Assembly: GCA_916613615.1 (NCBI GenBank)
Contig: OU744723.1
Span: 30,084,296 to 30,148,295, forward strand
Length of the DNA stretch: 64,000 nt
Direction: 5' to 3'
DNA from: Steromphala cineraria
Lineage: Eukaryota > Mollusca > Gastropoda > Trochida > Trochidae
Under the pieces are notes generated by a model that saw only the letters and a program-made list of their open reading frames with translations, did not search any database and had not been told where the DNA came from. Below are positions 23,515-37,200 of this stretch, piece by piece. A program made the translations under genes and the position numbers. The stretch's first letter is position 1. Each line of letters starts with the position of its first letter.

Positions 23515-26392
23515 TTGGAGGGTCGGGTAGGGCAGATAGACCACTGGGTGGATCAGGTAGGGCAGATAGATCGCTGGGTGGATCAGGTAGGGCAGATAGA
23601 CCGCTGGGTGGATCAGGTAGGGCAGATAGACCACTGGGTGGATCAGGTAGGGCAGATATATCGCTGGGTGGGTCAGGTAGGGCAGATAGACCGCAGGATG
23701 GGTCAGGTAGGGCAGATAGATCGCAGGATGGGTCAGGTAGGGCAGATAGACCGCAGGATGGGTCAGGTAGGGCAGATAGATCGCAGGATGGGTCAGGTAG
23801 GGCAGATAGACCGCTGGGTGGGTCAGGTAGGGCAGATAGACCGCTGGGTGGATCAGGTAGGGCAGATAGACCGCAGGATGGGTCAGGTAGGGCAGATAGA
23901 TCGCTGGGTGGGTCAGGTAGGGCAGATAGACCGCTGGGTGGATCAGGTAGGGCAGATAGACCGCAGGATGGGTCAGGTAGGGCAGATAGATCGCTGGGTG
24001 GGTCAGGTAGGGCAGATAGATCGCTGGGTGGATCAGGTAGGGCAGATAGACCGCAGGGTGGATCAGGTAGGGCAGATAGATCACTGGGTGGATCAGGTAG
24101 GGCAGATAGACCACTGGGTGGATCAGGTAGGGCAGATAGACCGCTGGGTGGATCAGGTAGGGCAGATAGACCACTGGGTGGATCAGGTAGGGCAGATAGA
24201 TCGCTGGGTGGGTCAGGTAGGGCAGATAGATCGCTGGGTGGGTCGGGTAGGGCAGATAGATCGCTGGGTGGGTCAGGTAGGGCAGATAGACCGCAGGGTG
24301 GATCAGGTAGGGCAGATAGACCGCTGGGTGGGTCGGGTAGGGCAGATAGACCACTGGGTGGATCAGGTAGGGCAGATAGATCGCTGGGTGGGTCAGGTAG
24401 GGCAGATAGATCACTGGGTGGATCAGGTAGGGCAGATAGACCGCAGGGTGGATCAGGTAGAGCAGATAGACCGCTGGGTGGGTCGGGTAGGGCAGATAGA
24501 CCACTGGGTGGATCAGGTAGGGCAGATAGATCGCTGGGTGGGTCAGGTAGGGCAGATAGATCACTGGGTGGATCAGGTAGGGCAGATAGACCACTGGGTG
24601 GATCAGGTAGGGCAGATAGATCGCTGGGTGGATCAGGTAGGGCAGATAGACCGCAGGGTGGATCAGGTAGGGCAGATAGACCGCTGGGTGGGTCGGGTAG
24701 GGCAGATAGACCACTGGGTGGATCAGGTAGGGCAGATAGATCGCTGGGTGGGTCAGGTAGGGCAGATAGATCACTGGGTGGATCAGGTAGGGCAGATAGA
24801 CCACTGGGTGGATCAGGTAGGGCAGATAGATCGCTGGGTGGGTCAGGTAGGGCAGATAGATCGCTGGGTGGGTCAGGTAGGGCAGATAGATCGCTGGGTG
24901 GGTCAGGTAGGGCAGGTAGATCGCTGGGTGGGTCAGGTAGGAGAGATAGACCGCTGGGTGGGTCGGGTAGGGCAGATAGACCACTGGGTGGGTCGGGTAG
25001 GGCAGATAGATCGCTGGGTGGGTCAGGTAGGGCAGATAGATCACTGGGTGGATCAGGTAGGGCAGATAGACCGCTGGGTGGATCAGGTAGGGCAGATAGA
25101 TCGCTGGGTGGGTCAGGTAGGGCAGATAGATCGCTGGGTGGGTCAGGTAGGGCAGATAGATCGCTGGGTGGGTCAGGTAGGGCAGATAGATCGCTGGGTG
25201 GGTCAGGTAGGGCAGATAGACCGCTGGGTGGGTCGGGTAGGGCAGATAGACCACTGGGTGGATCAGGTAGGGCAGATAGATCGCTGGGTGGGTCAGGTAG
25301 GGCAGATAGATCGCTGGGTGGGTCAGGTAGGGCAGGTAGATCGCTGGGTGGGTCAGGTAGGAGAGATAGACCGCTGGGTGGGTCGGGTAGGGCAGATAGA
25401 CCACTGGGTGGGTCGGGTAGGGCAGATAGATCGCTGGGTGGGTCAGGTAGGGCAGATAGATCACTGGGTGGATCAGGTAGGGCAGATAGACCGCTGGGTG
25501 GATCAGGTAGGGCAGATAGATCGCTGGGTGGGTCAGGTAGGGCAGATAGATCGCTGGGTGGGTCAGGTAGGGCAGATAGATCGCTGGGTGGGTCAGGTAG
25601 GGCAAATAGATCGCTGGGTGGGTCAGGTAGGGCAGGTAGATCGCTGGGTGGGTCAGGTAGGGCAGATAGACCGCTGGGTGGGTCGGGTAGGGCAGATAGA
25701 CCGCTGGGTTGGTCGGGTAGGGCAGATAGACCACTGGGTGGGTCAGGTAGGGCAGATAGACCGCAGGGTGGATCAGGTAGGGCAGATAGACCACTGGGTG
25801 GATCAGGTAGGGCAGATAGACCACTGGGTGGATCAGGTAGGGCAGATAGATCGCTGGGTGGGTCAGGTAGGGCAGATAGATCGCTGGGTGGGTCAGGTAG
25901 GGCAGATAGACCGCAGGGTGGGTCAGGTAGGGCAGATAGATCGCTGGGTGGGTCAGGTAGGGCAGATAGACCGCTGGGTGGATCAGGTAGGGCAGATAGA
26001 TCGCTGGGTGGGTCAGGTAGGGCAGATAGACCGCTGGGTGGGTCGGGTAGGGCAGATAGACCACTGGGTGGATCAGGTAGGGCAGATAGATCGCTGGGTG
26101 GGTCAGGTAGGGCAGATAGATCGCTGGGTGGGTCAGGTAGGGCAGATAGACCACTGGGTGGATCAGGTAGGGCAGATAGACCGCAGGATGGGTCAGGTAG
26201 GGCAGATAGACCGCAGGGTGGATCAGGTAGGGCAGATAGACCGCAGGATGGGTCAGGTAGGGCAGATAGACCGCAGGGTGGATCAGGTAGGGCAGATAGA
26301 CCACTGGGTGGATCGGGTAGGGCAGATAGACCGCAGGGTGGATCAGGTAGGGCAGATAGACCGCTGGGTGGGCCAGGTAGGTCAGATAGAAC
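23515..26392. repeat. 30-bp minisatellite, ~96 copies, with one stray unit at 22287-22325
   Basis: The unit is GATCAGGTAGGGCAGATAGA plus CCGCTGGGTG, in strict 30-bp register with no length change along 2.9 kb. Variation is confined to a few positions (A/G, C/T, CTG/CAG). A 14-unit block repeats at 420 bp (marker GCAGGTAGA near 24913 and 25333) and a 7-unit block at 210 bp. Frames of 995 (+) and 989 (-) codons result from a stop-free unit divisible by three. Neither shows signs of a real gene. Confidence 0.97.
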
Positions 26393-26399
26393 GCAAATT

Positions 26400-28177
26400 T
26401 ATCCAATTGCGTCTCTTCCCTACCCTACTTTTTGGTCAACTCAGCCGATTATTCAGCTGCATTGCTGATTTGTTATTTTGTCGATTACTTCGAAGTTCCT
26501 GAACCAAATCAGTTCTAGTTGCACAGAAATCTTTATCGTAACCAAACATTGATATGAGCGACATCATAGATGAGATTCAAGCTCGTTGAGGGCATGAAAC
26601 AAGGCATTTAAAAGTCTCCTTTCCACTTCGAAAAGAAAGGTGAGATAAAAGTCAACTTGACATCTCAAATACGCAAATTTCTTGCAGTTTGTGAACCAAA
26701 ACTCATAAGGAATGTATTCAAGATTAAATTTCTGCTTACCACAATTAAAGGTGAACCTAAACCTCGGCGATTAGGAGAAGGGAGCAATGAAAGCAAACAC
26801 CTACCTCTGTTGACTTGTTTCGTCCGCCATCCTTGTTAGTCCCCTCCATACCGGGTACACGACTTTGCAACCCACCATGAAAATGAACCTGAACTGATTT
26901 TATTTGATAGCCACATGATTTTCAATATTATTTCTCATGACCATTTAAAATAACTTTTTGAAATGTTTTGTATCAAAACCACGAAATTGGTTTCATCACA
27001 AAGTGCCATGAAAGTTTATACAGATGTTTCATCCCAGGCCAATCAGCTTATCACGTGATATTACTCACGTGCATGACTCTCGAATATACAAAAACCATTT
27101 TGAACGAGTTTGATATGTACAAACTCATATAAACGACTGTACATATGACCAGAGGTGTTAAGTTACTATCATAAAAGGTCGGGCAAAATATTGAATTAGG
27201 GTGGATTCTCACAGAAACACTATTTTATAAATTCTTCTGTGAAATCACAATATTTCCGCGGATGATTTCCTCACATGTTTATCGATTTTTACATAAAACA
27301 ATGAAATTACCATATCAGAGTGATAAAATGAGATAAAAAACATGTTTTCGAAAGATGTAAAATAAGAAATTCGAGAGGTATCGTATCTCCAGTTTTAATC
27401 GAAAAAGAAACTTTTAGTTATAAAGTTAGGCATTAATATTGACCTAACTTTAATGTCGTAGGAATATATTCAATGTTATCATGTCCTGTTAATATATATA
27501 TATATGCTTTGACTTTCGAAAATATCTTCACAACTGATTCTGCAAAGCAAGATTGAATGAAAGCCCTAGTCCCTCCCCTGGTGCACCTGCAGACCTCGAG
27601 TCTCATACAGTGTGTTCAGCATCAGCTTCAAGATTTCTCTATGAAACCTTTAGATGCGTCAAATCATCATGGGTATGAAGTGTTGCATTATTTTGTTATT
27701 CATTACCAACAGAATCTAGCACAGGCCTGCCACCCTCTAATGTCAAGTCTGTACAAGAATGTACAAGTAACAGTATTTCTGACCACCTATGTCTAACATT
27801 GGTGGATATTTCTGAAATATAATTAACGATAACTGATTGTATAAGATTTGCCCTTCTCTGGTATTAATTTCCATGCATGGCTTTAGTCTAATGTACATCT
27901 ACACTTTGTAAAGTCGTGCCATGTGACGTATGAAAGAATAGTTGTAGGACATGTATAAACTTAAACTCATAAATGTGGTCGCCTCAACCACCTCTTGTAT
28001 GATATCAGACGTGAAACTTGGGGGAATAATGTCCGTGGTGTCCATCACATAGTGTGGGCGCCTGTATGATGAATCTTCTGACTTTTCTCACAAACAGTCC
28101 TGTCCTCTTGTTTAAACACGAATGGTTTAGTGATAAGAAATGTTCAGTCTAACTTTGCATTTCAGATATCTAGCGCA
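26400..28177. other. No gene recognised; upstream flank of the EMI-EGF gene
   Basis: Unique AT-rich sequence with (TA)n near 27491-27505. The promoter of the gene should be here or further upstream, but no TATA-type or initiator sequence could be assigned. Confidence 0.4.
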
Positions 28178-28284
28178 ATGAGACGAGATGCGCTACAGTT
28201 GCTATGGATATGTGTGATGTGTGTGAGCGGGACTACAGGGGCACTCACTCGAGGCGGCCTCAACGTGTGTGAACGCACGGAAAG
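28178..28284 (+). CDS. Exon 1: signal peptide and start of EMI domain
   Basis: Codes aa 1-36. The ATG at 28178 opens [18 protein letters not shown], a short basic start followed by a hydrophobic run, with likely cleavage near Gly21-Ala22. It ends at a GTGAGC donor (phase 2). TTTGCATTTCAG just upstream (AG at 28164-28165) looks like an acceptor, so a 5' UTR exon may lie further upstream. There is no close in-frame upstream stop, so the start rests on the signal peptide. Confidence 0.85.
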
Positions 28285-31200
28285 GTGAGCCTTACCTGTA
28301 TCAGCGGATACCTGCCATTATTTAATTCACACACGGAAGGGGTCTCTGTTGTCAAATTGATCAACAACACTTCGGCAGCGTGGCGCTTTAGAAATTACAA
28401 AATAACAGACACATATTGCTCAATATCAAGTATTGTTAACTCCAGATTTGTTTGTTTTAATTCGGTAAATGAAAAGGGGTGAGTCCATAAAAACTAAAGG
28501 ACCAATCGAATATGTTCTTCGGACTACAATGAAAGACAAACTGACGTGAGAAGTCCTCCGACATCAACAGTCAACAACGTTGACGTCCTCAATACATTTA
28601 TTCTATTCTCACTTCTTCTGGATACGAACCTTTCTTAATTCAAAACATAGGAAACAAACAGTTTTGGTATTATTTTGCAGTGCAGAATGTTCTAAACAAA
28701 CGCGTGGTTAAAAAGCTAAACATTTGTGAATAATGTATTGCATGAAAATGGAAGATTAAATTCCAAGGTAGAATTCTCTTGAGATTATGTATGAGGGTAT
28801 CAAACATGCAGCTCTGTAATATGTTTATTCTGTGTGTGTCCCTTTATCTGCCTTTTTATAATTATGCCAAAAATTTATGATTCTAAATCTGATTATTGAG
28901 CTTTTGACTTCCTTTAAAATATGTAAAATTTGTCAAGGGTGTAAAGTTATCAAGAAGAAGGGGGCCTTGCTATTTGCTGATATGACAATGCCTATTGGTT
29001 CAGAAATATGACGATAAAAGGTGTTATAGTGTGATGTTTAATGAAAACCAGACAACGTGCAGTCAATAAGTTAGTCGGCGGTAAAAGTTTGAAAGTTTTC
29101 TAGAGTGTGCCTCAAGATGGCCGTGATTCTGCTGCAGCTACCTGGCGTACAGGAAGGACAAGCTGTTGGTCCCCACCACTGTCTGCACGCACACCTGGTG
29201 CCTGGCCTTCCCTCCCCGCTGTGAGAAGTGCTAGTGAGTAACATGCACCCACCATTCTAAACACAGACACATTATCTTAATCATTAAAAAGCATAATCTA
29301 TATCATGCTATATGTGCAAAAGTTAAAAGTATTAAAAGTCAACGTAATCATGATCAAAAGACACATACCGTTGCGAAAAGCGCCCTATTAATAGTCAAGT
29401 TGTTGCCAGATTCCGTCCGAGGTGACTTTCACAAATTAGTTCGAAAGGCAGTCTGCCCTGTCTGTCTGTGTCTGGGTGTGTTTCATGCACTGTTGCCTCC
29501 TCTGTCTGTCTGTGTCTGGGTGTGTTGCGCTGTCTGTGTCTGGGTATATTGCGCTGTCTGTGTCTGGGTATGTTGCGCTGTCTGTGTCTGGGTATGTTGC
29601 GCTGTCTGTGTCTGGGTATGTTGCGCTGTCTGTGTCTGGGTGTGTTGCGCTGTCTGTGTCTGGGTGTGTTGCACTGTCTGTGTCTGGGTGTGTTGCGCTG
29701 TCTGTGTCTGGGTGTGTTGCACTGTCTGTGTCTGGGTGTGTTGCACTGTCTGTGTCTGGGTGTGTTGCGCTGTCTGTGTCTGGGTGTGTTGCACTGTCTG
29801 TGTCTGGGTGTGTTGCGCTGTCTGTGTCTGGGTGTGTTGCGCTGTCTGTGTCTTGGTGTGTTGCACTGTCTGTGTCTGGGTGTGTTGGATGTTCTGTTGA
29901 CTCCTCTGACTGTCTGTGACTAGGTATGTTGCGCTGTCTGTGTCTAGGTGTGTTGCGCTGTCTGTGTCTGGGTATGTTGCGCTGTCTGTGTATGGGTGTG
30001 TTGGATGTTCTGTTGACTCCTCTGACTGCCTGTGACTGGGTATGTTGCGCTGTCTGTGTCTAGGTGTGTATGTGCACTGTTGACTCCTCTGACTGCCTGT
30101 GTCTGTCTGCAGCACAGAGACGGTGACACAGTACAAGCAGGTGTCTGAGCGCAAGTTCCGGACCATCCCAATCTGCTGCGGCGGCTACACGGATCAGGAC
30201 GACCAGTGTCTCCGTGAGTCCTCTTGCTCATCACTGATTTCATGCTTCTAGATCAAAGTGATGTCCAACCGTTTGCACAAGAGTACACATGTTCACTAGT
30301 TAAATGATGTCAAGTTCTTGTTGTAATGACTAAACGATACTTCGTGCTAAACAAACGTCCGAGTTGGTAATCATCCTATCACCCTCGCTCTCTCCCTCCA
30401 CCTGTAGCGGCATGTCAACAAGACTGTAAGCACGGCAAGTGTATCGCCCCCAACATCTGCCACTGCGACGCCGGCTGGCGGGGTCTGCGCTGCACCTCTA
30501 GTGAGTACCCTTTCTCGCAGCATCCCTCTTGCTTCGGTTTTCTTATGGTCCTGGCTTTCAGTTATATAGAATTATTTTGATTTATGAATACCTAATGTAC
30601 ACACCAAGATAAGTATTGCAATAGTATTGCTTTATCAAGTTCTGAAGATATGAAAATCAACAAAATTTAACTCTGTTTATCTATTAAACACTCATTCAAG
30701 TAACCCATGTTTATAATGCATGTATTGTATTGTTTGGCATTAAAGCAAAGTTTCTAAATAAGTGGTGGATGTCGACAGTGTGGAGCTTGTGTCATTAAGG
30801 GAGATCCAGAATAAAAAAAGGAATCTGTAATATGTGTTACTCTTGTGAACTTGTGATTTGACTGTTGACAGATTGCAGGGGCATGATATAACATGACAAG
30901 TGATGTGACTGTTGACAGATTGCACGGGCATGATATAACATGACAAGTGATGTGACTGTTGACAGATTGCACGGGCATGATATAACATGACAAGTGATGT
31001 GACTGTTGACAGATCGCACGGGCATGATATAACCTGACAAGTGATGTGACTGTTGACAGATTGCAGGGAAATGGCATAACATGACAAGTGATGTGACTGT
31101 TGACAGATTGCACAGGCATGATATAACACGACAAGTGATGTGACTGTTGACAGATTGCAGGGACATGATATTACCTGACAAGTGATGTCACTGTTGACAG

Positions 31201-34200
31201 ATAACACGGGTATGACATAACATGGCAAGTGATGTGACTGTTGACAGATTGCACGGGCATGATATAACATGACAAGTGATGTGACTGTTGACAGATTGCA
31301 CGGGCATGATATAACATGACAAGTGATGTGACTGTTGACAGATCGCACGGGCATGATATAACCTGACAAGTGATGTGACTGTTGACAGATTGCAGGGACA
31401 TGGCATAACATGACAAGTGATGTGACTGTTGACAGATTGCACAGGCATGATATAACACGACAAGTGATGTGACTGTTGACAGATTGCAGGGACATGATAT
31501 TACCTGACAAGTGATGTCACTGTTGACAGATAACACGGGTATGACATAACATGGCAAGTGATGTGACTGTTGACAGATTGCACGGGCATGATATAACATG
31601 ACAAGTGATGTGACTGTTGACAGATTACACGGGCATGATATAACATGACAAGTGATGTGACTGTTGACATATTGCACGGGCATGATATTACATGACAAGT
31701 GATGTGACTGTTGACAGATTGCACGGGCATGATATAACATGACAAGTGATGTGACTGTTGACAGATTGCACGGGCATGATATAACATGACAAGTGATGTG
31801 ACTGTTGACAGATTGCACGGGCATGATATTACCTGACAAGTGATGTGACTGTTGACAGATTGCAGGGACATGATACAACATGACAAGTGATGTGACTGTT
31901 GACAGATTGCAGGGGCATGATATAACATGACAAGTGATGTGACTGTTGACAGATCGCACGGGTATGTTATAACCTGACAAATGATGTGACTGTTGACAGA
32001 TCGCACGGGCATGATATTACCTGACAAGTGATGTGACTGTTGACAGATTGCACGGGCATGATATAACATGACAAGTGATGTGACTGTTGACAGATTACAC
32101 GGGCATGATATAACATGACAAGTGATGTGACTGTTGACAGATTACAAGGGCATGATATAACATGACAAGTGATGTGACTGTTGACACATTGCAGGGACAT
32201 GATATTACCTGACAAGTGATGTGACTGTTGACAGATTGCAGGGACATGGCATAACATGACAAGTGATGTGACTGTTGACAGATTGCACAGGCATGATATA
32301 ACACGACAAGTGATGTGACTGTTGACAGATTGCAGGGACATGATATTACATGACAAGTGATGTCACTGTTGACAGATTACACAGGTATTACATAACATGG
32401 CAAGTGATGTGACTGTTGACAGATTGCACGGGCATGATATTACATGACAAGTGATGTGACTGTTGACAGATTGCAGGGGCATGATATAAAATGACAAGTG
32501 ATGTCACTGTTGACAGATTGAAGGGACATGATATAACCTGACAAGTGATGTGATTGTTGACAGATTGCACAATGGGAACTTGGGGAGAAAACTGCGGCGA
32601 GGAGTGCAAATGCAATAACCACGGGACGTGTGACCCAGTTTCAGGACACTGTGTCTGTTCTCCAGGTGAGTGTGGTATTGTGTAATGTTCTGCTCATGTG
32701 GGTGATCGGCACATCAATATATCAAAGAGAAAAGGTAGCTGTAGAGGTTTTTGACAACAATAATAGTGATACTGGATGAGGACCAGATACCGTTATGTTA
32801 TTTTGAAGCTTATTAACAGGAAACAAAGCGAGTTGACTTATACAATGTACATTGTTATATTTTGAAAACGTTTAATTTTATCACTATCTAATACCCCCAT
32901 TTCACTGAGCTACGACTTTGAAAAGTGTTCAAGACTCTTCCCGACTATTCCCGACTTTTCCACTACGACTTAGTTGGCATGAGTCGGGAGCAAATAGAGG
33001 TCAAATTATGAAATTTGATATTTCTACGAGTTACTAACGACACTCGTAAGAGTTACCTACGACATACACGACTGACATACGACACAATGAAGAGGAACTC
33101 CCGACAGACCTACGAGGCACCCCCGACAATAAACTGAGGAACTTACGACTCATCCAAACTCAGATACGACTCAATACGACTGAGACCGACTCGTTCACGA
33201 CACCAAGTCACCACCACGATTTTGACAAAGACTCATTTCCGACTCTCTAACGACTCACTGTCGACCCACTCACGACCTGAACGACTTGTTTACGACTCGT
33301 TCACGACAATGAAGACTCCTCACGACACAGAAACGTATCACGTACGAGTCACAGACGATCCACGTACGATAAAATCGGCAATTTTAGACCGGAATCGGGC
33401 ATATAAAAGGCCAACAACCGCCGACTTTTTTGTTATGATTAGACAGGAACGGGTCGTCACTGATCGTCTTTGAGTATTGGTTAGTCGTACATGTGTTTGC
33501 ACTAGTTGGAACTGAGTCGGCATGTAAAATAGCGAAAGAACCATTCCCGACTCACACCCGACAACCACGTTTCAATCCAACTATGTACGACTTATTCACG
33601 ATTCAATATGATTCCATACGACTCAATAAGACTCAGATATGAGCAACATACGACTCAATACGACGTCAATGGAATTTCGGGAATTTCCGGTTGAAAAGTA
33701 CGAACCTCGCCGGACTTAAAAAGTCGGGAGTGGGTTTTTGAACATGTTCAAAAACCCACTCCCGACAAAATGTGACCTCCCGACTCTCCCAGACTCATAC
33801 AGACCCATACAGACTCAGCTACGCTCAGAGGCGACTAAAGAGGACTCAGAGACGCTTAATTACGAGTCAATGACGACATTTGGCCTATTTTCAGTCGGCA
33901 ACGGCTCGTAGCTCAGTGAAATGGGGGTATTAATGGTACATATCTCTGACATAATACGGAGCTTATATTCTACCATAAAGGCAGATTTTGCTCAATTCGA
34001 TGTCAACAGTGAAAAACTTTGATACAAGGAGACCCTAAGGTTCGTAAAATTGGATTTAATTACCATTATCTGTATTTGATTTCGATCTTTTTTTAGAAAC
34101 CATAACTGCTAAGAATCTTGATTTTTAACATATCATTCATAGGAGTTGACACATGCATGAGTAATGACCATTGTCATTTCCCTTATGGACAGAATCAGTA

Positions 34201-37200
34201 CTTAAGGATGGTTCACGTACACGTGTCAACCTTGTCCTCTGTTCTGATTGTCTGACTTACATGTGCCAACATTCCCCTCTGTTCTGATTGTCTGACTTAC
34301 TTGTGCCAACATTCCCTCTGTTCTGATTGTCTGACTTACACGTGTCAACATTCCCCTCTGTTCTGATTGTCTGACTTACATGTGCCAACATTCCCCTCTG
34401 TTCTGATTGTCTGACTTACTTGTGCCAACATTCCCTCTGTTCTGATTGTCTGACTTACACGTGTCAACATTCCCCTCTGTTCTGATTGTCTGACTTACTT
34501 GTGCCAACATTCCCTCTGTTCTGATTGTCTGACGTACACATGTCAACCTCTCCCTCTATTCTGATTGTCTGACTTACTTGTGCCAACATTCCCCTCTGTT
34601 CTGATTGTCTGACGTACACGTGTCAACCTTGTCCTCTGTTCTGATTGTCTGACTTACATGTGCCAACATTCCCCTCTGTTCTGATTGTCTGACTTACACG
34701 TGTCAACATTCCCCTCTGTTCTGATTGTCTGACTTACATGTGCCAACATTCCCTCTGATCTGATTGTCTGACGTACACATTTCAACCTCTCCCTCTATTC
34801 TGATTGTCTGACGTACACGTGTCAACATTCCCCTCTGTTATGATTGTCTGACTTACATGTGCCAACATTCCCCTCTGTTCTGATTGTCTGACTTACATGT
34901 GCCAACATTCCCCTCTGTTCTGATTGTCTGACTTACTTGTGCCAACATTCCCTCTGTTCTGATTGTCTGACTTACACGTGTCAACATTCCCCTCTGTTCT
35001 GATTGTCTGACTTACTTGTGCCAACATTCCCTCTGTTCTGATTGTCTGACGTACACATGTCAACCTCTCCCTCTATTCTGATTGTCTGACTTACTTGTGC
35101 CAACATTCCCCTCTGTTCTGATTGTCTGACGTACACGTGTCAACCTTGTCCTCTGTTCTGATTGTCTGACTTACATGTGCCAACATTCCCCTCTGTTCTG
35201 ATTGTCTGACTTACACGTGTCAACATTCCCCTCTGTTCTGATTGTCTGACTTACATGTGCCAACATTCCCTCTGATCTGATTGTCTGACGTACACATGTC
35301 AACCTCTCCCTCTATTCTGATTGTCTGACGTACACGTGGCAACCTTTCCCTCTGTTATGATTGTCTGACTTACATGTGCCAACATTCCCCTCTGTTCTGA
35401 TTGTCTGACTTACTTGTGCCAACATTCCCTCTGTTCTGATTGTCTGATTTACTTGTGCCAACATTCCCTCTGTTCTGATTGTATGACGTACACGTGTCAA
35501 CATTCCCCTCTGTTCTGATTGTCTGACTTACATGTGCCAACATTCCCCTCTGCTCTGATTGTCTGACTTACATGTGCCAACATTCCCCTCTATTCTGATT
35601 GTCTGACGTACACATGTCAACCTTGTCCTCTGTTCTGATAATCTGTACATGTACACTTTGCCATTGTCTGATGTGTACACGTGAACCCCACCTTTTGTTC
35701 TACAGGTTGGACGGGAGGGAAATGTCAAACCGAATGCGCTGAAGGGACTTACGGCAGGAACTGCCAGATGCATTGCGAATGTCGGAACGATGCAACATGC
35801 CATCACGTGACCGGTGCATGCAATTGTTCCACTGCCCCAGGATTTTATGGCAACTTGTGAGCATTTTTTTACATTTCCTCTCGTTTATATATATGACTTT
35901 GCAATAAACGAAATTGATCATTATCACTTGAAAAGCTTGTATAATGAAAAGAGAGATTTATGTATCTGTGTCAGGTGCCAGTTGGAGTGTCCCGCGGGAA
36001 CTCATGGCAGCCAGTGCGAGCAGACGTGTGACTGTCAGAACGAGGCGTCTTGCCGACCAAACGATGGAGGCTGTGAGTGCCGAGCAGGCTGGACTGTAAG
36101 TACAGATGGAGGCTTGAATATTCACACTTGTTTCTCTAAAAATATATCTAAGAGTATCACTCAAGGCCGGGTTGTACCAAGGTAACTAAATGAGGTCTAA
36201 GCCTTCATCAGTAAGTTCCATTCCTAGTTTCATTTGAGGCTGGGCTCTGTGTCAGATAGCACCAATATGAAAGTACAGTATTGTGCAGCACTTGAGATAC
36301 AATAAAGCTGTTTGCTAATCAAGTGTAAAATGTGTGAGGCAATTTAAGAAGATTTTGGTCATGTCATTGCAACTGACAACCATTAGGTAGATCACCTTTG
36401 GCAGCCTGTAAGGTTAGAATTACAATTTTACACTGAATATGTTTTAAAGAACTAGGATATGTTAGCTTTCACATGTTCAAACTCTTACAGCATATTAAGG
36501 TACTTGTGCTTCAAGTTTCCAAACAGACCTAAAGCAAGTTTTTGTGAGCTGAACTTGACAGATGTCTTCAGGCGACTCTGTGTTTCTGTTGATGAACAGG
36601 GCAGTAAGTGCAACATCCCGTGTGGTCAGTCCAGATACGGCGAGAACTGTGAAAGCAAGTGCAAGTGCTACAACGGCGCGCCATGTGACCGGTTCACTGG
36701 CGTCTGTCAGTGTCTACCTGGCTTCGAGGGAGACACGTGAGTAGACATTGTGTTCTAACCGCAGACACACGAGTAGACATTTTGTACTTACCGCAGACAC
36801 AAGAGTAGACATTGTTTTCTACCGCAGACACACGAGTAGACATTGTGTACTTACCGCAGACACACGAGAAGACATTGTTTTCTACCGCAGACACACTAGT
36901 AGATATTGTGTACTTACCGCAGACAAACGAGTAGACAGTTGTGTATTTACCGCAGACCCACGAGTAGACATTGTGTACTTACCGAAGACACACGGGTAGA
37001 CATTGTGTACTTACCGAAGACACACGGGTAGACATTGTGTACTTACCGAAGACCCACGAGTAGATATTGTGTACCTACCGCAGACACATGAGTAGACATT
37101 GTTTTCTACCGCAGACACATGAGTAGACAGTTGTGTACCTACCGCAGACACACGAGTAGACATTGTGTACTTACCGCAGACACACGAGTAGTAATGTGTA

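Noticed and set aside
23515..26502. 995-codon (+) and 989-codon (-) open frames
   Set aside because: Both are by-products of a 30-bp stop-free unit, overlap fully on opposite strands, and have no signal peptide, splice sites or non-repeat protein.
29400..30243. Cysteine/tryptophan-rich and Gln/Thr-rich repeat proteins around exon 3
   Set aside because: These are frames of the 24-bp intron array; they conflict with the well-supported exon 3 frame.
30851..32570. CRISPR-like array (regular repeats)
   Set aside because: Units are contiguous 47-bp copies without distinct spacers, in a eukaryotic intron. The same holds for the other arrays.
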